From assembly GCA_021495925.1 (NCBI GenBank), contig JAKEKT010000059.1, forward strand, positions 62,001 to 126,000: a stretch of 64,000 bases of DNA. Direction: 5' to 3'. Source of the stretch: Diplodia intermedia (Eukaryota > Ascomycota > Dothideomycetes > Botryosphaeriales > Botryosphaeriaceae). Positions 28,898 through 40,124 of this stretch are shown piece after piece. Made by a program: the position numbers and the translations under genes. How positions within the stretch are numbered: position 1 is the stretch's first letter; the number at the start of each line of letters is the position of its first letter. Under the pieces are notes generated by a model, which was given only the letters and a program-made list of their open reading frames with translations, had not been told where the DNA came from and did no database searches.

Positions 28898-30233
28898 ATG
28901 CGACTTCCCTTCGTTTCTCAGCTCTTGGTGGCCGTGTTTTCGTGCACTATCCAGATTAGTGTTGCCTCGACACAGTGCCCAGCGGCGAATTACTCTACAT
29001 GGATGGCCACCAGCATCATCTCACGCGGGCAGGGTGTTTTTGCCGGGGACGGTGACGCCTCCCAGCTGCTCCAAGCAGGATTTACCCAGAAAGCATTCCG
29101 CCGATGGTTGGAACAGTACCCGGACGATCCGGATGCACAGCTCATCGGCTCGTACATCAAGCAGAGCACCGACTCCGTCATCACCGCCGTATCAGACGCC
29201 GCAGCCACCATCGACACATGGTCGTTGGACCGCCTTTCCAGCGGTAACAACCTCGTCCACTTCTACCAGGAAAGCCGCAACGAAACTTACCGTGCAGCGT
29301 TCGACGCACTGCGCCAGTCGATCGACCTGCAGCCCCGGAATGCCGAGCGTGGGCTGTTCTACTATGTCTATCCCTATTGGTCCTACCTGGATGGAATGTA
29401 CTCGCTGACGCCCTTCTACACACTCTACAGCGAGCTCTTTGACGCTGCAAACATTTCCGCCGTGCCAGGCGACATGGTGCTGCAGCTCGACCTCCTGTGG
29501 CAGCACTGCCGGGACAACTCGTCGGGCCTGCTCGTCCACGGCTACGACGACTCGCGCACCGCCGTCTGGGCGGACCCAGTCACGGGAGCGAGCCCGCACG
29601 TGTGGGGCCGCAGTCTGGGGTGGTATGCGATGGCGCTGGTCGACACGCTCGATCTGCTCGCTCGCCACGGAACGGCGGCGGCGGCGGAGGCACGGCAGCA
29701 CTTGCACGCGCGGTTCGCGGAGCTGGCGGCGGCGGTGGTGCGCGCGGCGGATGCCGGGGCGAGCGGCGCGTGGTGGCAGGTCATGGACCAGCCAGGGCGG
29801 GCGGGCAACTACATAGAGAGCAGCGGCAGCGCCATGTTCGTGTACGCCCTGCTCAAGGGGCGGCGAATGGGGCTCCTGGCGGAGCCGGTTCCTGCGACGG
29901 ATGTGGCAACCCGGGCGTACGAGTACCTGGTGGCCAGCTTCGTCGTGGACAACGGGAACGGCACGCTCGGGTTCGATGGGACTGTTTCCGTCTGTAGCCT
30001 GAACTCGACCGCGTCGTACGAGGTACGTATCATCCCGTCTACTCCGACCCGTGGGAGGAGGTAGGGTTTATGCATGTTGCTGCAAGGAAGGCTTGCTGAC
30101 ATAGCCCGGTGTCTCTTCGCAGTACTACGTCGGACGGCCAATGATTTACAATAGCGTTCTTGGAACTGCCGCATTCGTACTTGCGTCTTTGGAGTACGAG
30201 GCACTGAACGCCGGATCAGGAATTGGTTCGTAG
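28898..30233 (+). CDS. Secreted GH105-type unsaturated rhamnogalacturonyl hydrolase
   Basis: Two exons (28898..30022, 30123..30233) separated by a 100-bp intron give 411 residues. A signal peptide (MRLPFVSQLLVAVFSCTIQISVAS) argues for the ATG at 28898 over the in-frame ATG at 28808. The body is an (alpha/alpha)6-barrel of the GH88/GH105 kind: FYYVYPYWSYLDGMYSLTPFY contains the Asp of the conserved LDG(M/L)Y motif, and HGYDDSRTAVWADPVTGASPHVWGRSLGWYAMAL is the second hallmark block, with its GRSxGWY. Late motifs are GNYIESSGSAMFVYALLKG and, across the intron, YYVGRPMIYNSVLGTAAFVLA. The family hydrolyses the delta-4,5-unsaturated uronic acid released by pectin lyases. It is a likely extracellular pectin-degrading enzyme. 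A strong Ala run at 29680-29760 (GCG codons) sits in a loop. Confidence 0.87.
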
Positions 30234-31474
30234 AAGAGGCCGTGACACTGCGGGAACGGTCTCCGGGGTTGACCTCGATGTCAGGGCCAGAAGGGAAAAC
30301 AGTGGGAAGCAAGAATCATTTTGACCCTGTCAGTATATACCCGGAATAGCCGAAAGGGGAAAGGCTCGTCTAATGGTATCCTGTGTAGAGGCTTGCAGCT
30401 GACGAAGACCGAGGCTGGCCAGTCTGCATAATAACGCATCATTCTCCAAAGGCCTTCCATGGTCAATTATGCGTCTATTTGAATGCTGTCACTTCCCATT
30501 ATTAATCTACAGTCGCACCTGTACTATTTCAGTGATGACTGGTCTCATACGTCATGACTCCGGAGAAAACTCAACCGTTCAAATCAGCAGATCTGACGCG
30601 AAAATAACAAGGCGATGTGGCGGATATCAAGCATGCGGGTGTGGGGAAAGCTTGTCTTGCGGCTCGTGGCACACTCGATCGGCAGAAGGGGCGGCGTGGC
30701 GGTCGGCGGATGTTCAAGGTTGAGTGCTTCGGTCTCGGAGTCACGAGGGGTGGATGATAAATGGAGCAGATGGAGATAGGAGTTAGCTGCTGGGTGGAGC
30801 CAGGCTAAGAGGGAGCTCGGGGCTCGGCCTCGCCTTTCTTTCTTTCAACCTCACCCTTCGACCATACGTCATGCTGCGCTTGCACAAAGCCATCGCCGGA
30901 CGCGGCTGCTCTGGCGCGCAGCATGCCAACCGGCAGCCTGCGGCTCCTAGGCGCGGCTCCTAGGCGCGGCACATGGCCTCCACGAGGCTGTTTCTAGATG
31001 CCGCCAGTCCAGATAACCTTTTTCCGATGGTGGTGGCGACCACCGACAGACCCTCATTCGGCCGAGTCGCCTTTCGGCCCCCGTCTCCCCGTGATCGCCA
31101 TGATGCGCTGATCACCTTCCTCGGCCATGTTTACTCGCCGGCAGCACTCCTTATGATTGGGCGTCTGCCTCGGTAGACGGGCCCTAACCACCCTCCATGT
31201 ACAGCAACTGCCTGTGCGTCTCTGTCGGCATGGCGTCACCTGGTCGATTTTTAATCCGTTGAACTGGGGAAGTGCCGAGCACCCACACAACTAGTGGCTT
31301 TTCGCTCTTCGGCCGGCGTTTAGGACTCCACTTTCGAATGTCCATGTGTATATTACCCTGTGTTGCCCTTTCCGATTGATCAAGTACCTGGAGACAAGAC
31401 GACCACTGTGCTTGGCCGTCACGGATGAAGTCCGTTGTTGCTTGATACCCCAATTCCGCAGTATTCTATTCGCA
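30234..31474. other. Intergenic region
   Basis: 1.24 kb between two plus-strand genes. It contains a 13-bp direct duplication of CGGCTCCTAGGCG near 30940-30966. A GGCTCGTCTAATGGTATC string near 30362 resembles a tRNA 5' half, but no T-arm follows. No gene is supported. Confidence 0.5.
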
Positions 31475-33262
31475 ATGGCCAGCAGCGATCTTGGCGAAGG
31501 CATGATAAGAAGGGAATCCTTCGAGTCTGTAACACCGGTGGACAGGCGGAGCATAGACGAAAAGGACCCCGAGAAGGATGACGTGCAGTCTCCTGGTCGG
31601 CAACCGGCCCCCTACGAGAGCGACAGCACCGACGACGACATCGAGAGACAAACCCCGAGGGAGCAGGAAGCACCCGTGGAGAAGCAACGAGAAGAGAGCG
31701 ATCCCAATCTCGTCGTCTGGGACGGTCCAAATGATCCAGTGAGTGTGGTCGAACACTGCTTGTTGCCGAGCTCAAATACTCATCGATGCTAGGAAAATCC
31801 TATGGTTTGGCCGGTATGGTGGAAGTGGACTGTGACTGTGACTCTTGGTCTAATGACCTTCTGCATCACGTTCGCATCGAGTGTCTTCAGCACAGCAACC
31901 ATGGCAACGGCATCAAAATTTGGCGTGTCTACTGAAGTAATGACCTTGGGAACGTCGCTTTTTGTGCTGGTGAGTACTCGTTCCCTTCTGTCTCACGGTT
32001 CCAGTCGTATCTAACAGGACAGGGCTTCTCATTTGGACCCATAGCGTGGGGGCCTCTGTCCGAGCTCTACGGACGAAAGCTTCCTCTGTTTTTCGGGTTT
32101 TTTGCCTTTGCCATCTTCCAGATCCCAGTCGCGGTAGCTCAAAACCTGCAGACCATCATGATCTGCCGCTTTTTCGGGGGATTCTTTGGTTCAGGTGCGG
32201 ATCCTCCCTCTGCGGTGTAACGTTGCTCGCGACTGACGTCTTCATACAGCACCGCTCGCCATTGTCGGTGGCACCTTGGCCGACTTCTGGGACCCGATTG
32301 ACCGCGGCATTGCCGTCTGCATCTTCGCGGGTGCTACATTCATTGGTCCCGTCGCAGGCCCTATAGTTGGGGGGTTCATAACCATGAGCCATCTCGGCTG
32401 GAGGTGGACGGAATACATCACTGCCATCATGGGATTCTTCTTCGGTGCCATTGGCTTCGTTGTTGTTCCGGAAACGTACGCGCCCGTTCTGTTGCAACGT
32501 CGGGCCAAGAAACTCCGCCATGAGACGAAGAATTGGGCCATCCACGCCCGGCATGACGAAGTTCGCGTCGATCTGAAGTCCATCGCCCGGAAGTACATCC
32601 TTCGGCCATTCGCCATGCTGGTATTGGAGCCGATCTTGATCCTGGTCACTCTCTACATGTCAGTGGTGTACGGAATCCTGTACCTCTTCTTCGAGTCGTA
32701 CCCGATCGCCTTCCAAGAGACGCGCGGCTGGAACGAGGGTGTCGGGGCGCTGCCCTTCCTCAGCATCACCGTCGGCGTGGTCATCGGGGGAGCGCTAATC
32801 ACCTGGACGACCAAGACGCGCTTCAAGCGCAAGATGGAGAAGCACGGCAAGGTGATCCCCGAGGAGCGGCTGGTGCCGATGATCATTGGCGGCTTCCTTT
32901 TCCCAGCCGGGATGTTCTGGTTCGCGTGGACGAGCAGCCCCAACATCAACCCGTGGCCGCAGATCGTGGCCGGGGTGCCCATCGGCGCGGGCATCCTCAT
33001 GATCTTCCTGCAGGGGCTCAACTACATCATCGACGTGTACATGATGAACGCCAACAGCGCCATCGCCGCCAACACTTTCCTGCGCAGCTTGGCCGGGGCG
33101 GGCTTCCCCTTGTTCGCCGTCGCCATGTATCATACCTTGGGGGTTGACTGGGCGACAAGCCTTCTGGCGTTCATCGCCGTCGCCTTGTTTCCTGTCCCTA
33201 TACTCTTTTACATCTACGGAGCGCGGATCAGAAAGCTGTCGCGCTACAGTCCGTCTGCGTAG
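31475..33262 (+). CDS. MFS transporter, DHA1 drug/polyamine type
   Basis: Four exons (31475..31738, 31793..31969, 32023..32194, 32250..33262) give 541 residues with all phases closing. An acidic, Ser/Pro-rich cytosolic head of about 90 residues precedes twelve predicted membrane segments. The first reads WKWTVTVTLGLMTFCITFASSVFS; the signature loop between helices 2 and 3 reads GPLSELYGRKLPLFFG; the next conserved block is ICRFFGGFFGSAPLAIVGGTLADFW, followed by GPIVGGFI and a long central loop. This pattern matches the 12-helix DHA1 proton antiporters such as Tpo1 and Flr1, which export polyamines, azoles and toxins at the plasma membrane. The substrate cannot be assigned. It follows the GH105 gene in the same orientation but has no sugar-porter motifs, so a joint role in sugar uptake is unlikely. 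Confidence 0.9.
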
Positions 33263-35580
33263 ACGGCTTTGTTGTCATGGTTGGGTTTTTTTTATGTTCC
33301 AGACACCACACTTTGCCAAAACATCTAGTTTTTATGCCTTCGCCACCCTCACCCTTTTGCCATAGTCCTAATTTGGGTAGTCTTTCATGTTTATGACCGG
33401 GAGTGGCGAATAATTAGCGTATAGAAATATTAAATTCTACTTGTATATATGGATAGTGGAGCCCCATCTTTGAACGTATTCGTATTTCATAAACTTCGTG
33501 TACATCTGGATACTGCCTTCAAGTATCCACATAGGCAGAAGGTAGCAGAACATGGGACAGAAGGTTTTTAGCATTACAATAATGCAAAGCTACAGTTGTG
33601 CGGCATCCCAAGAGAATGCGGAATGAGCGCATTGCGCGTCGCGCGTGCCACTACACTGGGTCGCAAGAGGATTCAAACTTCCCAAAGTGTTACCACCAGA
33701 AATTCAAACAAACTTTCAAGTATATGTACAGACGATTCTATACATTTCCCGTCGATGCATGCTCGGAACGCGACACCAACCGAGTTGACGGGTCTGGAAA
33801 ACAATCGAAGATCGCGCCTCCTTGGGAATGGAGGGGTCTTGGCCTGGCGTCATACCGCCTTCGGCTTATCTGCACGACATGCACAAGCTAAGATGATTGG
33901 CGGTCTCAGGTAGATAAAGTTTATGGTCAAGCGAGCTGTCCAGAAAGGGACGGCGGCGGTGCATCTACGGAAGAGAACGGCGGGCGGACGGCGGTCGGGC
34001 GATAGGGCCACCTGTGTTGCCATAAGCGGAGCTGTCTCTGTGCATCCATCACGGCGGGGCACGGCATGGCGGGCGGGCCGGACGAGCACCGGAGAGATGC
34101 TGATGCACTTGTTCTAGAAGGCTGGAGGCACCTTCTGTTGTGTGCGCAAGCCACGAGAAGAGGAGCGTCGAAGCGTTGCATCCGTCATGATCTGCTGTGG
34201 CACGCTCATCGGTGGTTGGCGATGAGGCTGGTGGTGAGGCCGGCCGAGTCAGGCGCAGGTGGAGCGGTGGCGGAGCTTTTACTATCGAGTGCCACAGTGC
34301 GGAGGACAGGTCCCAAGCTTCTGCTGCAACGGGCGCGGGCGAGAGCGAGCAGAGGCGCATCGTAGGCTGGCCCGATAGACGCGAGGCAACGCTGACCGGC
34401 TAAGAATAGCAGCCGTGGCTTCGCCGTCTCCGTGTCTGGCCACCCGCACAGCACATCGGCCTGACCTGGCCCTGCACGCTGCAGGGAGCCGCGTGCCGCT
34501 GCTTGTGCCATTGTGCCTGCCCTCGCCCTCACCGTCTTGGGCGACCGTGCCTCGAAGCGGAGCGCAGGCCTGTGCAGATCGCCCAGGCCGGCGCTGGCAG
34601 GCTCGGCCTCCGATAGGCGCCCGCAAACCACCGCCTGCGCGCTACCTCTTCCGCCTGCCGGGCCTCTGAGGCCTCTGAGGTCAGACGTACGAGCCAATGC
34701 CGCCCATGACGACGCTGTCTCTCGCATTCCCTCCGCCCTGTTGATCGTGGCAGAGCCCGATGCGGAGCCCGGCCGGTCTCGCCAGGCGCTTCCTCGTCGT
34801 TCCTTGCGCCTGCATGCTGCTAGCGCGCCAGCACAGCTTTAGGCTTCCACTTGCTTTTGCGGCCGGACACTTTCTTCTCGTCTTCGTCCCTTCCGGTGCT
34901 GTCAGGCGGCCGTCATCAGGCCCTTTGGCAGCAGCAGTTCCCCATATTTCCTCCTGCCGGACCCACCGTTTTTCGCAGCGCAGCGTGCACCGCGCCGTGC
35001 CCCGCGCGCTGTGGGTGAGGGCGGCGCGGTCAAGCCATGGCGAGCTGGAGCTCAACCGTGGGCGCGCGCTCCCGCCTAGCGCAGCTAGCTACGGCGCGGC
35101 TCAACACCATGCACGCCCGCACGGCTGGAGATCAGCTGCGGATTGCTCGGCCACGGGCAGTTCGGAATGTGCAAATGCCAGAGTCGAAGAGGTGCGCAGA
35201 GCCCACAGCCCGAGCCGGCGGGCGACGTAGCTAGCGTCGGCGGCGAATAAGCGGTGGTTGGGTCATCAGATGCCTGTCCGGGTCCTCGCTCTCGTGTGAT
35301 CGTACCCTTGACTAGCAACGTACCTTGCAGCTACTCCCAGCTAGGGCGCCATCCCGGATCGTCGCGCACATCCTCGCAGCCCGGACCGGAAAGACCCTGT
35401 TCTGCTTGCTCTGACTAGCGCCACGCGCCTCTAGCGCCCCGTCTCTCCATCGCCGTCCAAGCTATATAACCACCCGCCCGCTGCCGGGACTACTGCCCAT
35501 CATCCACAGCAAGCATTCCAGCATTAATTCCACAATTTAAACTCCCCGAAAACATCCACACCACCACCCCTCCATCCAAA
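33263..35580. other. Large gene-poor region with a sharp composition change
   Basis: 2.3 kb without a supported gene. The first 600 bp (33.3-33.9 kb) are AT rich, the remainder (33.9-35.4 kb) is GC rich with many overlapping open frames on both strands but no domain, signal peptide or consistent splice pattern. The last 120 bp are a promoter with a TATATAA box at 35463-35469. Confidence 0.5.
35463..35469 (+). promoter_or_regulatory. TATA box of the small secreted protein gene
   Basis: TATATAA lies 112 nt upstream of the ATG at 35581 and is followed by a pyrimidine/A-rich leader (CCACAGCAAGC..., ACACCACCACC). The position suits a strongly transcribed fungal gene. Confidence 0.5.
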
Positions 35581-36029
35581 ATGCAGTACCTCACCGTCAT
35601 CGCCGCCGCCATTGCGCCCTTCGTCGCCCTCAGCTCTGCCGCTCCTCCCACCAGCAACTTGCCCAATGGCTTCGTCAAGCGCGAGGTCGGCCGAGTCACG
35701 TTTTGCACAGGCGCCAACAGCACCGGCGAATGCCTGACCCAGACCTACGCCACGAACCAGTGCATCCTGCTGCCAGACGAATACAAGAAGAACGTCCGGA
35801 CCTTCATCCCCGACCACCAGAACCTGTAAGCCCTGGCCCCACCCACTCAATGCTGATCAGCCTGCTAATGCCCTGCAGTGTTCGCATCACCCACTCTGCC
35901 GACTCCTGCACCACGCACGGCGACCTGTTCCTCGAGTGGCCCGGTTCCGCCCAGTTCAATGACTACGAGGGCGTCGACTACAGCGACATGACCTCCTTCC
36001 TCATCCAGGGTTGCACTGGCTGCGCTTAA
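35581..36029 (+). CDS. Small secreted Cys-containing protein with Kex2-type site
   Basis: Two exons (35581..35825, 35879..36029) with a 53-bp intron give 131 residues. A signal peptide (MQYLTVIAAAIAPFVALSSA) is followed by a short pro-segment ending in Lys33-Arg34, a Kex2 cleavage site, so the mature form would start EVGRVTFC. The mature part has six Cys (including C42, C51, C61, and the terminal GCTGCA pair), an even number that could form three disulphides. I do not recognise a named family; the CTGANSTGEC pattern resembles small secreted proteins common in ascomycetes, some of them effector candidates. A TATA box and leader precede the ATG. A role in interaction with a host or other microbes is only a possibility. 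Confidence 0.82.
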
Positions 36030-36913
36030 GCTCGCACATCTGCTGCGACACGTCCACCCCGCCGCCCATCAGGTGTCTACCCGATTGTACAGATGGCGGC
36101 ATGAAAAAGGTGGAGGTTCCGATCCTTGTTTATATCGCATTGGGCGAAAAAGATGCATACGGCACGGCGTTTTGTTTTATTCTGTGGGTTTTGGCATACT
36201 GGCGAAGGCATAATGCTGGACACGACACGACACTCTCTTCACGACACTCCCTAACGACAATGGCCGGATGGATAGAGCACCCCGGCCCACGACGATCCCT
36301 ACGACATAATCAGTAATGATAATCAATCGAGATGGTTGACATGTACCTTGATTCTTGCGCAGCTGCAGAGGGTGTATAAGTTTCGCACTGATAGATCGCA
36401 TACTAACGTGGTAGTTGAATCTTATGTCTGGATGCACAGTTATGTTTGTACGACTGGAAGTTTGCTTCAGCTGCCAGCCCGCCGTCCCGCACAGCAATTG
36501 AGGCCAAGGGAAAATCCGGAATGCCATACTCAAGAGTCAAATTCACGCCCACAGGACTTTCCTGCCTCGTGGCACTGGCGGGTTCTCGCACCTTCCCAGT
36601 TGTGTGGTAGTAGGGAGCGACATTGCCAAAGCGGGAAGCGAGCGAGAGAGCATAGCCGAGTGAGTTGGCGCCCCAGGCAGGCGCGGGCTGTGCCGCCGCG
36701 AACACGTCCACCCACGCACCTCCACACCTGGTATCTCCGCAGCCCCCAACCTGGCGCACATCCTATGCATGTCAGCAGCGGCTGAGCTCACCCGGCCCGC
36801 TTTTAGACCTACCGCAACGAGCCGCATCTGCACTACCCTGGCTCCCGCCACTTTTGTTTAAATACCGCGATGCCCACCTGCCATGACGGCCGTCCTCACC
36901 CTGCCACACCACC
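36030..36913. other. Intergenic region with one inverted-repeat element
   Basis: 884 bp between two plus-strand genes. It holds an element copy at 36399-36482. The remainder shows no gene; the sequence just before 36914 is a GC-rich promoter with a TTTAAATA motif near 36857. Confidence 0.5.
36399..36482. mobile_element. MITE-like inverted-repeat element, copy 2
   Basis: The left end at 36401-36420 reads TACTAACGTGGTAGTTGAAT, close to the family left end. The right end near 36464-36480 (GCTTCAGCTGCCAGCCC) is a diverged inverted copy. Length about 82 bp, similar to copy 5. Weaker than copies 1 and 4. Confidence 0.35.
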
Positions 36914-38441
36914 ATGGCGCCTCCCGATGCCAACAGTACAAACCCGCTTGCACTTGGCTTCCATCTTGGCCTGGCGCCAGCCGAATCGGTGCACGGAAAA
37001 CACGAGGAAGCCAGGCTCGCATTCAACAAGTTCGTGGACGCACGATACAAAGATGGGTCGAGCGGATACTCTGAAGTTGGCGTGCTCTTGGTGTGTTGGA
37101 CGGCGGATGATATGGATGTGAAAAATGAAGTAAGTTGGCAAGCAGTCGGAATTTGCCCTGCAAATGCTCAAACAGCGGCAGGTTGACATGCTCAAGCAAG
37201 TCTTCGACGAGCAATTCCGCTTCTACACCGAGGTCTACAAGATCCCCAGTCAGAACTCTGCCGTCGAGCTGCGCGCAAAAATGCAGCGATGGGCACATCA
37301 GTTCGAGGGCGCCCAGAAGCTGAGCATCATCTACTATGCTGGCCATGGTAGTCAGGTCGATGGGGATCCGACAGATCTGGCAATGCATGGGACTCGCCAA
37401 GAAGAAAAAGCGGACACCTTCTTCAACTCGTCGTTCCAGCCATTGAACTTGACCGACACAGACTGCTTGCTGGTCCTCGACTGCTGCTACGCTGCCGCAA
37501 GCTTTTCTCGCGCTGAAATCGGGCGGAGGAAGTTCGAGCTTCTTTGCTCCGTAGCTCCCAACGAAATGGCTTACGGTCCCACGTATGCCAATTCCTTCAC
37601 CAAGGTTCTCTGTACGGCTCTTGAAGAGTTGCTGGAAGAGCATCCATCGCAAGGCTTCTCGACCTCGGAACTGTACAGAAAGCTCTACCACCGATCCGGC
37701 AGGACCAAGAAGCCCTTCCTTTTCGACCAATCCTCCAAGAACTTCGGCTGGATCTACCTCCGACCCTTCTACTACGGCCCGGAAGCCAAAGAGGAGAACA
37801 TAGCCGTCGAGCTGCGCCTCGAGATGTCCAGGGTGCCTGCGGAACCGGAGATGAAGGAGCTGGCGGCTCACATGCAATATCTCCCGCTTGTGAAGAAACT
37901 AAAGTTTCAGCATTTGCATGCACCAGACCACATTCTTCAGGAGTTTTTCGACGACTTGGTCAGGCGGCAGAGAATCAGGCCGTTCATCAGAAAACTCCGT
38001 CAGCGAGTTGCCATGAGGCGCAACAGGGACTTCGGCCTACCGGATACCGAGGAGGAAAAGCGAGTGGCCCGTGACGACGTCATCGACTTGTACGATTGGG
38101 GAGCAGAATCAGAGCTTACCCATCCGGACCGTCCGATTCGACGTGCAAGTATGCCCTACAAGAAGGGTCTTTCCAGGCAAACGACGGCGGTTGACAGCAG
38201 TGCTACTGACGACAATTGCATCGACTATGAGCCCGCTAGGAAGACCGTGTCCTTGGCAGTCTCGCTTACTGTTTTCAACTCTCCCTTACTAAGGGTGAGG
38301 CGGAAGTATGCAGAACTCTCGCCTCTCAAGCGGCTGCTCGAATTTTCCATTGCGTTCGTAATCCTATTCTTGGAAGCGATGTTGCGCTGGTGTAATGGGA
38401 TTTCTGAATGGACCCGGCAGTCTGAAAGACGAAGAGACTAG
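36914..38441 (+). CDS. Caspase-like (peptidase C14 fold) protein with C-terminal hydrophobic segment
   Basis: Two exons (36914..37129, 37182..38441) with a 52-bp intron give 491 residues. The N-terminal 200 residues show the caspase/metacaspase core: a beta strand GVLLVCWTADDMD, a helix, then LSIIYYAGHGSQ with catalytic-type His127 and LLVLDCCYAAAS with Cys173/Cys174 at the nucleophile position. Residues 240-400 are charged and helical with no domain I can name. A hydrophobic stretch near residues 460-478 (LLEFSIAFVILFLEAML) followed by basic residues could anchor the protein in a membrane. Unlike type I metacaspases there is no Pro/Gln-rich prodomain. Fungi have many such caspase-fold proteins, some in NLR-type or heterokaryon-incompatibility pathways; a cell-death or protease role is inference. 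The 36914 ATG sits in CACCATGG. Confidence 0.82.
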
Positions 38442-39339
38442 GATGCTTTGATTTTCTTGATTGATTACTTTCTTGAGCCGCCTTTAGATACCCAATTTGC
38501 ACGCACTACAGCGGAAAGCAAGAACCCACTAATGATATGTCTCGTTCTGGGTGATGCAAGATGCGTCATATCCATCCTCCTCCTTGCTGACGAGGCTGAA
38601 TTGCCACCGGTTCATCCACCAATGTGCTCCGACGACTGGTAAGCGCCGACACAGCGAGCCGCAAAATATCCTGGCCATTCCAGAACCCCCACCGTAAATG
38701 CAGCACCTACTTACGCGGGTAGCCAATGAATATCTATGTATGCGGTTTTAACGTGGGATCCGACATTTTCGCTCAAGTGCCCGATGTGGGGAGGATAAGT
38801 AGAAGCTTCTACAGCCTAGTGTGATGGGTACCGTTCGCTGACCAGGCAGCAGACGCCTGGCAAAATGTGGGCTGACACTGGTTGAGCCTCACAAACCCCG
38901 CCTGTGAAGCTCACTCGCATGCAAGCAAGCCACCTCTCACTGACTGGTTTGTAATCACTGCTGGGCCAACCGGTAGATGAACAATAAGGCTGATTACCCC
39001 CCAAAAGCAAATCCAGCTGCGCCACCTGGCTTCCACTTAGCCATGGTCCGAACGGCTGGGGCCAATTGTGATGGCCGCATGGGCAGTGTGATCCGCGGTG
39101 GGGGCCAAGATCGTCGGCTGCGGTGCACACTGCTGCCTCGCGCAGTCGCACTGCTTGGGGGCTGCGAGCAGGCTATCGCCGGCGCTCCTCGAGGCGGCAG
39201 CTCCGGCTTTCAGCCTCGCCAGGTATAAGTTAAGGCTGCGGCACGCTATCCGGGCGGCATCGCAGGTGCAGAGCAATCCAGCTCGACCAAAAGCATCAGT
39301 TCCATTGTTGCCCCATTTGTGCCAGCGTCTCCAGCCAGC
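38442..39339. other. Intergenic region with inverted-repeat element and TATA
   Basis: 898 bp containing an element copy at 38707-38802. A TATAAG at 39224-39229 lies 111 nt upstream of the small gene that starts at 39340. No other gene is supported. Confidence 0.5.
38707..38802. mobile_element. MITE-like inverted-repeat element, copy 3
   Basis: The left end CTACTTACGCGGGTAGCC (38707-38724) is nearly identical to the reverse complement of the right end of copy 4. The right end ATAAGTAG (38795-38802) is a short inverted match, 96 bp from the left edge. The internal part of the right repeat has diverged. Confidence 0.4.
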
Positions 39340-39764
39340 ATGGTAGGCCTTCTCCTCGCCAGTGACAATCACAGCTGAAGGCGGCTAACACGATCAATCC
39401 TGCAGGCGCCGCACAGCGAGGCCGAGGAGGAACAGCAACAGCCCGAGGCGATCGGCGCGTCCGAGACCAATGAAGCCGCCGCCGGTGAGGAGGGAGACTT
39501 CCGCTCCGTCGTCAGGCCGGGCCAACCCGCGAATGTATGCTACTCGGATCATGTCTGTTGCCACAGTGGCTAACGAGGACTCAGCTGCCGCTCTGCTTCG
39601 GACATGGCGATCTCGTTTATTACGTGCCGGATCCCCGGAGGCCAAGGGCAAGGCAAGGCCCGTACAAAGTCTTGAGGGGCAGAAGCGGCGGGCGTGGCCA
39701 TCCTCCGCTTTACACTCTAGAAGGTTATGGCAGAGAGGTTTCGGAAGCGAACCTGGCCTATTAG
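39340..39764 (+). CDS. Small hypothetical protein with a basic SH3/chromo-like segment
   Basis: Three exons (39340..39342, 39406..39534, 39585..39764) give 103 residues; exon 1 is the ATG alone. The introns are 63 bp (GTAGGC...GGCTAACACG...TGCAG) and 50 bp (GTATGC...GGCTAACGAGG...TCAG), both with GGCTAAC branch sites, and frame is kept throughout. Residues 2-43 are acidic and Gln/Glu rich. Residues 44-103 read HGDLVYYVPDPRRPRARQGPYKVLRG ... YTLEGYGREVSEANL. That order (a GDxVYY strand, a basic loop, GPYxV, then YTL and a terminal xEAxL) resembles the small barrel found after integrases in retroelement polyproteins and in many short fungal orphan proteins. The function is unknown. A TATAAG 111 nt upstream supports transcription. 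The pieces do not form one long ORF, so automatic ORF calling misses it. Confidence 0.65.
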
Positions 39765-40124
39765 GAGGAGACGGCGGCTACTTCGAGACATAGCACATGA
39801 AATGTCGATTTTTCACTCATGCAACGCCGAACACGATTGGATGGCTGGCTGCAGGTGTGGTAAGACCAGGAAGGAGGCAGACCGCGAGGCTGTGTTCTGC
39901 GCCACCGACAGGCATCGGACTCCGCCTCAGCACTCGTGGAACGGGGCACAGGGCTGCATGAGAGGGCTGGCACCTGGCCCGCTCTGCGCTGTCGGCCTTG
40001 CCCCGCCCGCTTCTCTTATACCTAGAGGCCGCCTTTGCGCTCACACACTGCACACTACACGCACCAGCTTCTGTTCCGCGCCATTCCGTTCCTGTCCATC
40101 CTTTTCCCCTGCACAGCCGCTGTA
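39765..40124. other. Promoter region of the DUF6594 gene
   Basis: 360 bp with a TTATACC motif near 40016-40022 about 105 nt upstream of the ATG and a CT-rich leader (40060-40120). No gene is supported. Confidence 0.5.

Noticed and set aside
30345..30420. tRNA-like string GGCTCGTCTAATGGTATC
   Set aside because: No T-arm (GGTTCGA) or acceptor pairing follows within 60 nt, so a tRNA cannot be supported.
34681..35055. Minus-strand frame ending GGGNARDSVVMGGIGSYV
   Set aside because: The end looks gene-like, but no upstream exon or domain could be joined and the rest is Arg/Ala/Gly rich; left uncalled.
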